From the NCBI RefSeq assembly GCF_003590095.1, contig NC_039480.1:10455328-10519327 (forward strand): DNA of 64,000 nucleotides, read 5' to 3'. This DNA is from Trichoplusia ni. Its lineage: Eukaryota > Arthropoda > Insecta > Lepidoptera > Noctuidae. A program made the position numbers and the translations under genes. The notes under the pieces were generated by a model. The model made no database searches, had not been told where the DNA came from, and saw only the letters and a list, made by a program, of their open reading frames with translations. Positions 38,291 to 50,110 of the stretch are shown piece after piece (the first letter of the stretch is position 1; each line of letters opens with the position of its first letter).

Positions 38291-39049
38291 GGAAGTGGAG
38301 GCTTTGTAGGCAAGTCAAAACATACATGTTACTAATCCAAACTTCCTATTTCCTTACGTAGATTTCGACACACTTAATTCGAAACGTGTGAACTTAATTC
38401 CATGATGAATTTGAAACATTGATTTTTTTATGTGGTGGTACTCGTTTGTCTAGACGGACTGACAATATTTTTCTGATTAATGGAAACGTTTTCCCCCTGT
38501 ATCAGCACATACCTAGAATCCTGAAACAATTCCGACTGTTTAAAGGTTTTTGGGTAATGTCAAAATATAGCCGTTAAAAAAATATGATAATATGTGTCTT
38601 AAATCTTAAAGAAACTCAGCTTCCTGTTTCATTCGATTCATTGGTGACCTGACCGCTTTTTTATTTATGTCGACTGGGGTTATAAACTTGAATCATAATA
38701 TAATGCACAACTATAAGTGCGCAATGATATGCAATACAAACGGAGTAGATACGTAAGTGGTGCATCCGGCACGAAACAGACCATTAAAAGTTTAAATGCG
38801 TATCAATTGTATAGTCTCGAAAACTTCAGCGTTCAAATAACAATAGTTGAAGTTTCGAGTTTGCAATTTAGATACAAACTTAGCAAAGATCTTATATGGA
38901 AGTATTTAGCGAAGATCGATGTTCTGCAGATATTGGTTGAGATTCTGATGACGTATAAAACTAAGTCGCGTTATTTACAATTGTTTAGCCTTGTTTGGAT
39001 TACAGCATTATAAAAATAACAATCGGACAAATGATATTATGGGTATTGT

Positions 39050-39110
39050 GGCGCAATTTGTAAGACGCCTATGTCTAGCAGTGGACCAAGGTAGGATGAG
39101 TTGATTGTAA
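39050..39110 (+). repeat. LINE 3'-end fragment
   Basis: GACGCCTATGTCTAGCAGTGGAC is a worn version of the GGCCTATGTCCAGCAGTGGAC end that closes a common class of moth LINE. The 38717-39013 frame just upstream may be remnant sequence of the same insertion but shows no reverse-transcriptase motif. Confidence 0.4.
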
Positions 39111-40024
39111 TAATATTACGTGTGAAAACACGGGAGTTTTAGCAGATAGATATAAGTAGTAAGTAATAATGCTTCCTTAAAAAGTGAAAAACTTCATCTT
39201 CTTATGAAACATTGTGTTTGTGCAAGCATCATTTTATAAAAAAAAAATCCCTTTAATTATTTTTACTCTTATGTAAGTACTACCTGCAAAGAAAACACTT
39301 CAAAAAGACATTAATTTACATTTTGCGGTGTTCTAGATTCTAGAATATTGAATGAAGCGTGAATCACCAGCTAAGATCTTATTTATATGGGTGTCAGACC
39401 AATTTAACAATTGAGGAAGTCCCAATAAACAATTTAGCTAAGTTCAGTGCATAACCTATATGTTTGCAACGGGAGATGTTACCAAACACTTATACTGATA
39501 TTTTGTGTTACTTAATAAATTTTTACCAGACCATATTTTTATAAAGAATATATTTAAATTTACGTAGGATTACGATTACGTTGTTATAATTATACAAACT
39601 CAAAGCAAATTAACAGTGACACAGCAAATAAGTGTAAACAAAAATTAAAGCAATTAACAATATTTACATTCATTACTGCATAATTCGTTATTACGGACTG
39701 GGTTCCGTAAAATAAACGCTTTAAATTAAAGGTAAAGTTAAACCACTAAATATTTATTTACTATCATGCTATCTCTTTCATTTGAATAAGTAAACTAACA
39801 ACAGGTACATATTTTGTCTTAGGTATATTTTAATAGGCCTACTGTCACCTCTTAAATTCTGGCCCTAGATAGATTATGCATATTTTTTCTTGCAGAATAG
39901 GATTTCTTTTTTGCCCTGAATAAAACGATTCAGAATTCAGTCACTGAACCCTAAAAAAGCAAATTGATTGTTATTAAACTGTATATATACAATAGCTAGA
40001 CTTGTCACTTGAGCAGATATATAG

Positions 40025-40080
40025 GTATATATACGAGTGATCTTTGTTACATCACTTTCGTAACCGGTAATCGGGAACAT
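40025..40080 (+). promoter_or_regulatory. Promoter and short first exon of the protease homologue
   Basis: TATATATA (40026-40033) lies about 28 bases before an initiator-like TCACT (40052-40056). The sequence then runs to GGGAACAT|GTGAGTGAGT, a strong donor at 40081. This gives a first exon of only about 27 nt. The matching acceptor CTATTTTATTTCAG ends at 40577. Confidence 0.5.
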
Positions 40081-41613
40081 GTGAGTGAGTATATTTCAAA
40101 CATTGAACTGCGCTCAAAACGTCCTCATATTGTACGTACGGAATTTGTTTGTTAATGTTTTTTTTTTTCGAATAACTCAGGCAAGAATATTTTCAAAGAG
40201 CGACCTGACAAAAATTGCAGAAGATCCCTTTTCTGCAATTTTTTCTAAATTTAATTAACAGAGCATACCTACGTTATAATAACCAGAACTAGAATACTAT
40301 ATGACGTACTATTTCATCTGTAGAGTGTTAATAAGTGGTTGTGCCTAATCCTTACAGACTTCCTCCAGCGGGACCTGGGAAGGCCCGAAATTTAGAAGGA
40401 TATGAGGCCGTGCTCAAGCTATCAGAACTGCTGCGTTTAATTAATCATGCTAATTACATAATAGCCTCAGTTTCAAGGAGCACACACACGACACTTATGA
40501 ACTCTGGATTATGGTGAAAGTTACCTAGCTGACCTCGATTATACGGTACACGAACAATATAATCTATTTTATTTCAGGGAACAATGCAATGCAATGCCAT
40601 GCCCAGTTTTGACGCTATCAGTTCTCCTGATCCCGAGTGTCGTGACTTATATTCCATCAATAAACTACACATGGCTACAATTCAATGGTAAATATGATGC
40701 GATCGTCGGAATATCTGTGGATGATACACCAGTATGCACCGGTATATTAGTCAATAAATATTCAGTAATAACTGCAGCGAACCCCATTTATATACACGTG
40801 AAGTACTACAATCCTATAATAAAAAAGTTGTACGTGCACGCGATAGACGGTGCCTTCTTCAAGGCTGTGGTTCATGAAGTCGAGAGAATCACATATCAAT
40901 CGCGAAGGGGTAGTTTCTGGCGCCCATTTGGCTTTGACAGTAAACACTCGCCAATACACGACATTGTTGTACTGAGCTTGCTCGTACCTATGGAAACTTT
41001 TACCGAAGTCATACTCTTGGATCATACGCATCGTTTTGGGGGTTTTACGACTATCAGAGAAATTCCCTTCCCAAAACACGCAAGTCGTCATTATGGTATG
41101 AGACCAGTAATAGGGGTGAAAACCTTTGAACCACACGGCTGGTTCTCTATAGCCGGACATGGTTTCATCGACAAGGCACATGTGAGACAAAACATTGAAC
41201 TAGAAGTGGTTGATTATGAAGTGGGAAACGTACTAATAGATTGCGACGACTGGATCCCGAGAGGTTGGGGGCATTTCATCTGTTTGCTGAACATTGAAAA
41301 GTTCGTCGGTATTACAGCGGGCAGCGCTTTATTCTACAACCGAAGATTCATTGGCATAGGATCATTTGCAGTGTTTAGGGGCAACGAAAGTATATTATTA
41401 TTCACTGACTTAAGAAAATATCACGGTATGAAAGGCTGGAGAGGTTATATTGACATCTTGGAAGACCACACTGAGCTGAGCTTCAACCCTGATGACGCGA
41501 CACCGCGCTCCGATTGGTACTACATGCCGCATCTTGCGAAATTGGAGGGAAAACATAAAATAAATACAAAGCCTTACCCCAAATATCATAGGGGTTTCTA
41601 TTTCTATCTATGA
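40079..41613 (+). CDS. Secreted serine-protease homologue, catalytically dead (S1 family)
   Basis: The main frame is 40594-41613 (339 aa). Splicing 40080 to 40578 makes a split start AT|G and adds MEQCNA in frame, giving 344 aa; I chose this start because donor, acceptor and context all fit, but M at 40594 is a fair alternative. Numbering from 40594: signal peptide about 1-18 (LTLSVLLIPSVVT); a chymotrypsin-like fold follows. CTGILVNKYSVITAANP (48-64) matches CGGSLI...TAAHC with the catalytic His replaced by N63 and the paired Cys by P64. HDIVVLSL (122-129) keeps the Asp (D123). GITAGSAL (239-246) stands for GDSGGPLV, so Ser is replaced by T241. C217-C230 may keep one disulphide. It lacks an R|IVGG activation site. 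So it cannot be a normal protease; such homologues act as cofactors, binders or decoys. Intron-poor. AATAAA at 41771. Confidence 0.85.
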
Positions 41614-41770
41614 TTATATTGTCTGATAAACACACACATCCCATCCTCGACTATTTAAACAATTTATACGTGTTAATAAGAAAGAATTATAAAATATATG
41701 TAATATTCACACATTCGTATGCCGTCAATTTAATTAGCCTTTTAATTTCTAATGTTATATATGTTTGTGT

Positions 41771-41776
41771 AATAAA
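41771..41776 (+). terminator. Poly(A) signal of the protease homologue
   Basis: AATAAA 158 bp after the stop codon, in AT-rich 3' sequence. Confidence 0.6.
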
Positions 41777-41779
41777 GAA

Positions 41780-42984
41780 ACTAATCAAAGTATTGCCATT
41801 TTTTTTTAAACACAGCTCAGTTTTCTCTGTCGTTGGACTATGATAATAGCTATAATAAACACACGGGCTCATTGTGGATTTGAAATTTCTGTAGGTTGGA
41901 ATTTTGATACCCTGTTTTAAATGATAACATTATTTTAGCATAATATTTTTCGCCAATCACCATTGAAATGTTTATTTCCATGATTCTGAGTGGATTGCAT
42001 TATCCAGTTTTTCTGAATTATTTAAATGGCGTTTTTGAATAAACGGAACTATTTAAAATTATTAAGAAAATTTGATCAACAATAGGTTTGGCTAAACGCC
42101 TAACGGAGTAGGAATAGCAATAATTGTTACACTGCGCCAGGCTTATTCAAGCAAACTCGAGTAACTATTGGAAAGCAAAACTATAATTATAATACGGATT
42201 ATGTAGTCAAAATCATTTTTTTTCGAATCAGAACTCCATGTTTAAATGATTTATTGTAAGGTCCATATCACTCAATAGAAAAAAAATACACCCAAGATAA
42301 GTATATCATGATAACACATTTAAATAGCCTACTTATACAAAAATAAGTGTTTTTAAGGAATCAATGATTCTCCTGTATCATAATTATGTGCATAAAGAAC
42401 ACTCAAAGTAATCGTTTGTCAGGGCCGGATACAAGCAGTGCAGACATAGTAGGTGCTTGCCCCGGGCGGGTTTCAAAATTCAAGATCGGAATAAATAAAA
42501 TATTATCTTACTTGCAAATCAGGTGTCAAATTTTTAAGGGCCTCAAGGTGTTTTCTATTGCAACGTCGTTGTAGAGCTACTTAACATCAAATTCCAGTCA
42601 TTTTTATGTAATTTTTAGGAAAAAATTGTGTCTCAGAAAGATATTATTTAACAGTACTTGGACTTGCTCTTCAAAAGCACCAAAATAATTAATAAAAATT
42701 AATACCTCAGTTGTAAATAAATATCAGGATGCTGATTTGTTTGGCTGAATTTTTAAATTAAGTTTTCACACTTATCGTGAGAGTAATTCCTACTTAACAT
42801 ATAGAAACTTAGGATTTGACAAAAACAGAGAGTAAAGGTAAATAAAAGGTACATATAAAGTCCAAGCACATTTCTATAGGTTAAGCAAACCTTAAGATCA
42901 AGCATCGGGTAATCAAATTTATGTTAATGTTTGGAGGAAGCTGGATGTGGACAGATCGCTGATTACATGCATATTGTCTCGGGC
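41780..42984. other. Intergenic region
   Basis: AT-rich, apart from a possible transposon end at 42420-42480. No exon or RNA gene seen. Confidence 0.4.
42420..42480 (+). repeat. Possible hAT-type transposon end
   Basis: CAGGGCCGGATACAAGCAG followed by GGTGCTTGCCCCGGGCGGG resembles the CAGNGCCGGAT...GGGCCCCGGGC ends of hAT elements. Further GC-rich bits (AAGGGCCTCAAGG at about 42535) may be internal. I cannot find the matching inverted end, so it is a fragment at best. Confidence 0.35.
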
Positions 42985-43269
42985 GCATAGAGAGTGCCGG
43001 CGGCGGGCGGCCGCTCCGCGCTGTCCGCACGCCGCTCGGCGCGGCACTCGCGCGGCTCGCCACCACCATTCGACTCGAGTCCCCCGAGCACGCCGCACGC
43101 ACCGCGCTCGCTCCGCCAGCGAAACTTTACTCGTTCGTCGCAAGTGAATCAAGTGCTGTTTCTTAACATACTCTCAAAAACTGACTGTTTTGGTTTTGTG
43201 CTGTTTTTGTTTGTTTTGTGACCACATTGGAGGTGATCAGTTTATTTTCAATACGGCCGTCTGTTTACG
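42985..43269 (+). promoter_or_regulatory. CpG island and candidate untranslated first exon of a long-intron gene
   Basis: A dense CpG block (42990-43140) passes into a T/G-rich leader (AAGTGAATCAAGTGCTG, TTTTGTGACCACATTGG) and ends TTTACG|GTGAGTGC, a strong donor with GT at 43270. There is no supported start codon before the donor, so it would be 5' UTR. The layout fits a TATA-less promoter of a developmental or neural gene. The frames on both strands here are by-products of GC content. I could not identify the gene. Confidence 0.45.
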
Positions 43270-46200
43270 GTGAGTGCATGTTGTATTTTATATTTATGTA
43301 GGAGCTCGCACAGCTGATTTATGCGACGAGAGGAGATCGCGCCATGAACTGCATTTTACTGTACGAAGGTCGCACGGCCGCCGGTTGTTTAAGTCATTAT
43401 TGTTAATGAAGCAAAGAAGTCCAGAACAATATATTTACTTATTTTATTCACTTGTGATACTTACATATTTTAATTGATTTTCCAATTACCTAATTGTCTA
43501 ATTTAACATCAACGAATTGGGAACAATGAATAACATGACGTGTAATGTAATTAAGTGATTAGCTATATCCGCGTGCAATGTTGATAGGCGTGTGCTAACA
43601 ACATATACCGATATTGTTTACGAAGAAATATGATTAACCTCGAAGCTAATATAACAGAGAAAATGAACTTGTGTAATATAGCTAGAAGGGCGACAAACAA
43701 TTTAAACATCCTGGTGTTATTTAACTTCAAATAAAGCATTAAGCATCACTTATTTTAAAAAATATTTTGAAAACTAAATTTTAATTTAACTATCAAACTA
43801 TACAATTAAAAAGATTTATAAACTCTAGCTCCTACTCTCAAGAAAAGCGTGCGTTGAAGTCTTTTACAAGCAAAACAGAAAACGTGAAAATGTGTAGTAA
43901 ATTAGAATAATTCACAACAAACTTGTTGCTATTATTTCGTCAGTATAAAGAGGTGTGTTGCGTTATTTTGTCGTCTCGGCCAGTAGGATTCACTCGAAGT
44001 GTATGCATTCGAGCCTCTCCACGGCGGATTACAACGTAAATATTATGATACGCGTTATCTTTCGTATGGTTACACATTTACTAACTTTGGATCTTGAAAC
44101 GGACACTCATTTTCAATTTTTTATTAGCATATAGTAGGTAGTTTCAAAACCATTTTACCCTCTTATTGGGAAAATGCTTTAAAATATTGATAAGAACCCA
44201 CGATATATTTGATATAAAGTTACTCTACAAGATGCATATCTGGCCCTTACTTCATCAAAAGATCCCTTTGATCGTGTTCAAAGTAATCACTATAAAACGC
44301 AACATGTTTATATTTCCGCTGAAGCAGTTTATTTGTGAACATACGTTTGCTTTTGACATAATATAATTTATTTTTAAATAAAATTGGTAGAGTAGGTTTC
44401 TATTCACTTAAATTACCTTATTACGATTTACGTTCCAACTCATATCATATGGATATACGGTTCATGAATAATTTCATATATAGGGTGTAACTAGTGAGAA
44501 ATTTGCGGATGAATTTGAAGTACTGCTTTTATCCATATGAACTCTCAGAAAGTAAAAAATTGCTCTTACGTGAAGTACCTAATCCCTTATCTAAACCTCT
44601 AAAATAATATTCACAGTTACCATTATCTGATCGAGAGACAGAAACCTAATCAGAATCTTATTTTCTAAAAACATCCTGCCACTCATAAGAAAATATAGGA
44701 TAGCCTGACTGGTTCCAAGGAATTTGAAGTTCTTAATCATGAACAAATCTGACGTAAAGGACACATACTGACTCACTGATTTACCAACGAAAACTCGGTC
44801 TTGGATAAAGCTCATTTTTTCCCGACCTTTAATTTTGATAATAAATACAACCAACTTAGCTGAATAAAAACTTCATAATTAGGTATTATTAAACCTAGAG
44901 TAGCGTCAGATAGGCCAAGAGTAAAACTCTAGTACATTTAAGGGCTATTTAGGCAGTTAGATATAAATGCATGAAATATTAATCCCAGTTATAATGTTAC
45001 GTCAATTCCGCCCCGACTTCCCGTGGTTTGACCTGTTTTAGTTCTGCATGTAAACAGTAACTAATAGTGTTCCTGTGCCATCATCGCTGTCATAGCAACA
45101 AAAATTTTGTAACAAAATATCTGTTGTTTTGGTAAAATTAAATTACCGAATTAATTATTAAATACAAAAATCATTGCTATTTTTGTAACTAATTACGAAT
45201 CGCTTTATGTTATTCAGAGAATTTATCATTTAGAATGCTCTTTTCCTTGACTACTTGATCACTGAAGCAAGTGATGGATTTTATATTTATTCGCATTAGC
45301 AAAACTCTTTTCAAAACGACATCCGTCTACAAAAATGGTAGAGGAAATTCCTAAGGTTCATGAATGAAGTAAACTAAAGAAAGTTATGACTCGGTGTTTT
45401 AAAATATTGTTTTTCTATTTGTTGATAACAGGCGATTGTTATCGATTGTTTATTATAAACTTTATATTATTAATAATGGCTTGTTCATAGTCATTGGAAA
45501 AGTATCATAATATTTTCTTTCAATAAATACTCTTTTGTACGTTTAATACAAAAATATTAGTATCAGAACCGATATTAACTGCAATAGACACAATAATAAC
45601 AATAGCCTGTGTTTATGCAATGGTTTCCTATAAAAAAGTTCATAACTCCAATTTCAATTAGTAGGTAGGTATATCATCATATTAATTTGATAATTCAAGG
45701 GAATATAACTTACATTCGTTTGTCTTTTTACTTTTCGAACGACATCTAGACGGATTCGCTTATAAACTGTTCGATTCATTTCAAAAAATAATTCAGTTTC
45801 AAACGCTCTACATTATCATTTAAGGGATTTCGACTTGGTCCGTGATTAACTCCGACTGTCTGTTGTTTTGAGTGCGATTCTCAGCCGACACAATAGCGTC
45901 TACATACACACCGCAATGTAAACGCGGCGTGCGTGCCCGCGGTGCATAATCACAGATTAGGTTACAGAAACTGAGCAGATAAATGAGAATATGAACATTG
46001 TTCGTACGCTTTACGTTAAACAAGTTAGGCTATATATGTAGAAGCCGTGGCAAAGAAAGGTTAAGGTAAAAAATTGTGATTCGTTGTATGGATGGGTAGT
46101 TTTAATTCATTCGGTTTAGAATTTTTGTTGAGTCGTCATTGCATTGGTCGTATAAATGATTACTATTATAATATTACACATTGTTTCAAAGAATTCAGGG

Positions 46201-47154
46201 GTCGAAAGAAACATATTTAAATGTTATTTAAAAGTTCAGTTGTAAAGTTTCCTTAACACTAATTGCTAAGTACTAGGACGAGGCAAGGAGATAAAATCTT
46301 TGCCTAGATGTGTGAACTCTACAACCGGTTTCATAAAGTAATAACTGCTAAGTCGATTAGCATTGATAGATCGAAGACATCCTAAAGTCATAAATGTAAA
46401 GGTTAATCATATTTTAGAAGTGCTTGAGGCGGAATCATCGGCAGCACACCTGTTCCACTGATAAATGATTTTCGATACCTATAGTGAAATTGAAATAATC
46501 CAAGCCTCAAGCCAATTAGAAAATAATATATAATTAGAAGGCAAACCTAACACAACATATGATGTTAATGTTCATGTTTCTCCCTTGTTCCATAGCCTCT
46601 AACTCTATGTGATTCTGACAATATTTTACATATATCATAGTGATGTTATACACAATAAGAACAAATGTCGTATCCGGAAAACTCTAGAACGCTCCTTGGT
46701 TCTAGAGTGTTAAAACGCGACGGCATATAGGTGACTTACTCATTGATCGGTTTTGAATGAATATGAATATGATTCAATGAATATGCTTCATTAAAATCTT
46801 TACTATGTACCCACCTACACGTAAAAGCATGTGGTGCATCAACGGTTCGCTTTAATTAACTATCCATCGACCAATAACGTTTGGAAAGGAATCGTAAACC
46901 GATATAGCATCAAAGCTATGTGAAAGCCGTCGCACGCTGCGATTGCTCCGATGTATATGAAAACATACTTCCTTTTAATTAATTATTTAGCAAATAGTAT
47001 CAAATAGCTATAAACACACGGACTGTTCGACAGCTTTTAAACCGTGGTTTAGTAGATTTTCAGTTCATTACCAATGTGGATGCAAGCATTGTGTTTGAAG
47101 TATTTGCATTGCTCAGATCGCTAACAAGTTGAGTTTTTGTCCATACAGTAGTTC

Positions 47155-47230
47155 ATGTGAACGCGAGCAAAGAGCGACATTTTCCCGCGGCGGGGCAGGG
47201 CGGCTCCCGCGCTCACTCCCACGCCACCAG
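47155..47230. promoter_or_regulatory. GC-rich islet
   Basis: CCCGCGGCGGGGCAGGGCGG and CTCCCGCGCTCACTCCCACG in AT-rich surroundings. Preceded at 47144-47148 by TCCATACAG, which could be an acceptor. Function unknown. Confidence 0.25.
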
Positions 47231-47579
47231 TCTTCCGTCTTCACTTTATGGACACACAATAGCTACATTACTGCTTATTTTTTCTCCAGCTTTGTTGTTT
47301 ACATTAATGGTTAACGTGCACTAAGCATTCCTGGAAGAGAAACTTGTCTTTTTCTGACGCTTTATAGAAGCGAGATGGCTTCCGCGTATAAATTTATTGC
47401 CGATGTTATCGACACAATACTTCATATCAGAGCTTTAGGTTGAGGTGCGACCTGTTTCTGTTCATTATGTAGAGCACTAACATAGTAAATACTTTGTTCG
47501 CACGCGCAAACTGCTGAAAATGACAATGTAGAGTATGTTACTTGTTGTACCCACTTAACCCAACACGTGCGGCTAGCCA

Positions 47580-48103
47580 TAGCGGTTTTATTGTTCCAGC
47601 AGTCTAGTTAGCCATGAGTGTCAGCGGCGCCATGTGTCTCCTGCGTTTGTAATTTCGTATGGAGAAGCCAAAACAGTTTTCACTGGGAACTGTGCCATCT
47701 GGGTGCACTAAAGGTGACAACCGGCCGACTTGGAATTATTTATTGCCCTTTTAAAATACGAAGTGCTGCTCGGCAGGGTTTTGCGCACACATGTTTGTTT
47801 AGTTTACTTGGCAGATAGTTGCGGATGTTACGAAGCATATTTATCATCGGACAACGACATCAGTGCGGCTCAGTTGATTTTAATTGCCGACAAATTTATC
47901 GTTAAGTTAGACTGCGAGCCGTGGTGCCTTACCGTGAAGACGGGGTTTCGACCTTACACGAACAAAAATTACCGTTGGTTTCTGTCATTTTTTTTACTTT
48001 ATTTAATTCCGCGAAGTGGTGTAACGGTGTCGCGTCCATTTGTTTTGGTTCGGCACCGGCGACGTGCGCCCGCCGCGTGTCTGCGTCCATTCCCCATGTA
48101 GGT
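47580..48103 (+). promoter_or_regulatory. Extended GC-richer block, possible alternative first exon
   Basis: About 520 bp clearly richer in G+C than its flanks. A plus-strand frame from 47730 runs 123 codons to TAG at 48099-48101 (VLLGRVLRTHVCLVYLADSC and on), and a second frame overlaps it, so base composition rather than coding may keep them open. The block ends ATGTAG|GTACTT, a possible donor. I do not recognise any protein. It may be a leader exon or a second promoter of the gene that begins at 43 kb. Confidence 0.25.
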
Positions 48104-49334
48104 ACTTATTATATCATCGTCTCAACTTTGTTTTGTGATGCAAGCATGTAGTCACTGTTATGAGTTTCGACTGTCATTTTCAAACAATACTGATATTACA
48201 ATAGACTACGTAATATGTACTACAAAACCGAAAGTATAAGCGTATTAACATATCTCTCGATTAAAAAGGTAAAAAGAGATGACGTAGCGAGTTGTTCTCT
48301 TTACTTAGCGTCTTGATGTCCAAACTGGAGCAATTCGTTAGCAATTGTTGTGCAAAGAATGCAACGTCGTGGGAACAGATTAGCGAGACACGCGAGGAAT
48401 GGTCGTCAGCCGGTGAAATTCGACCTGTCGTCAACACGTGCTCGTTTCATACTTACACACATAAATAGATATTACTATAGACATGATAACTTACTTTTAA
48501 AAAAAGTCGCATAACACATAACACGCATTAAAAAGATAGAAAAATGTTTTTTTTTTATGGCTTGGGTACTAAGTCGTAAATAGACCGTAGAGCTACGTTT
48601 ATACGAAGACTATCTTTACTAATATTTAACTTTTTCTTTTTTGGTCAGTCGGTCATCGTTAGTGAAACCTAAACGAAATTGTGTTTTGTTATTGAAATTG
48701 GATAAAAGCACATAAAAGCCTTTGCCGCCATTTGTAAATCACTTTTACTAAACTTACATTTTATCAAAGTAACGTGATTACTTTGATTCAATAGTGTGAC
48801 GATAAGACTGAAAAGTCATAAATTTATATTCTTTGCTTTTGTAAACTGCCTTCACAATATATTATAGAATCATTAGTACTGAGTAGTTAGCACAGACAGC
48901 ATGTAATTACACATTCGTTAAGCTTGCTGTCATTACATATTGTATATCAAAACAACGTAATTCTTCAAGGATATGGTACAATCATGATAAATTTTCCAGC
49001 ATGCGACGAATAAATTAAACACCAAAGTTCAACATTTAATATGAACTAAGGTTATCGATTAACTTTGATAACATGAACACATGTGATCATTCGAAATGAC
49101 TCTTGTTTACAGCTTCAAAATCGATTTTCCTTCGTAACGCATATTTTTTATAGAACTTAGCTAAATGAGGTTTGCTAAATATTTCTCATATCTCAATCTT
49201 ATAATAACACGGCGACGGTGAAGCCAGATGGAAATATACTAAATACGTTTTATATGAAATTGTAATAGTTGTGGCTTAAATATGTATATGCAATAATGGC
49301 GCAGGAGTGTCGGCGTCTAATCGTACATTAACCA

Positions 49335-49470
49335 CGGAGTGCGGCCCCGCGGCCGGCCGCAGCTCGGCGCAGTCACAGCGCGGTGCACACGCGGTCACGC
49401 GGCGGCAGGACACGCCGAGTGGAGGGCGGCGGCGACGCGCCCAATGAAAGTGACAACTGTGTACGAAAGT
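49335..49470 (+). promoter_or_regulatory. CpG-dense islet followed by a GAAAGTGACAACTG motif
   Basis: GCGGCCCCGCGGCCGGCCGC opens a CpG-dense block that ends at about 49442. GAAAGTGACAACTG (49446-49459) follows, then CGAAAGTGA at 49464-49472. The same order (CpG block then GAAAGTGAAAACTG) occurs at 59300-59460. Possible alternative promoter. Confidence 0.35.
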
Positions 49471-49814
49471 GACTCGCTAGATTTATTTACACTTGTTCGA
49501 AATAGACGCGAGCACTTCTAAAACTGGTGTCCAGTTTACGTCTGTGGCCCGGTCCGCCTCGCTATTTATATCGCTCCAGGCGAAGATCTGCCTCCTTCTA
49601 TGGCAAACTAGAATGTGCTCCGCGCAATACACCAATTAACCGAGTGTTTTGTTCATTGAGACAGTTTTATTCAATTTCTTTGCAACATATTAATTGTTGG
49701 CCACCGTCTCTTACTTTTTTCTCATGTATCACAAGCCATTCAATTCTTTCGCTTCGAGGTCATCGAACCTTTTAGTGTTCCGTAGGCTTATAACAATGCT
49801 ACAGGGTTGAGGAT

Positions 49815-50110
49815 TTGAATGTTTGCGGTCAGAGTATACACTTTTACAAAAACAATTTGCATTCAGCCTTTGTTGATATCCATGGACACGATAAAAGTCC
49901 CAGCGCCGAACCGCGTCGGCCGTACGCCAGTAATAGAAACAGGAAATCGAATTTTGCGTTTGTGGCTTGTCACACAAGCCAACACGATGAAGTGGGATAC
50001 TCGAGTACATTAGGTCGGACTCAAAACAATAACCCTGTAAATGGAGCATCTGGTAATCATTCAGTGATTGAGTCGCGCCAGCCAGTGAGAGCGGCCAATT
50101 GAGTGTGTAC
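49815..50110. other. Segment open in several frames on both strands
   Basis: On the minus strand a frame with ATG at 50178 runs 149 codons to 49729 (starts MSRFFFHWFAPSIILSAISD, which resembles a signal peptide). On the plus strand two frames are open over the same bases. The segment has balanced base composition. No family is recognised in any frame and no splice sites decide between them. It may be a conserved non-coding element. Confidence 0.25.

Larger units (their letters stand above)
28110..40020. other. Gene-poor stretch before the protease homologue
   Basis: Repeat fragments at 30355, 30783, 37939 and 39050 and GC-rich islets at about 28605, 35405 and 38180 are listed or noted elsewhere. 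The rest is AT-rich with no supportable exon. An imperfect hairpin with 11-bp perfect arms lies at 32289-32327. Confidence 0.4.

Noticed and set aside
40335..40517. 60-codon frame upstream of the protease homologue
   Set aside because: Non-ATG start, no relation to proteases, and it lies in the proposed intron 40081-40577.
40762..41190. 142-codon minus-strand frame
   Set aside because: Shadow of the protease-homologue coding sequence.
45820..46023. 67-codon minus-strand frame with a secretory-looking start
   Set aside because: The first codon is TTG, a stop lies just upstream and there is no ATG; no acceptor site that would supply one.
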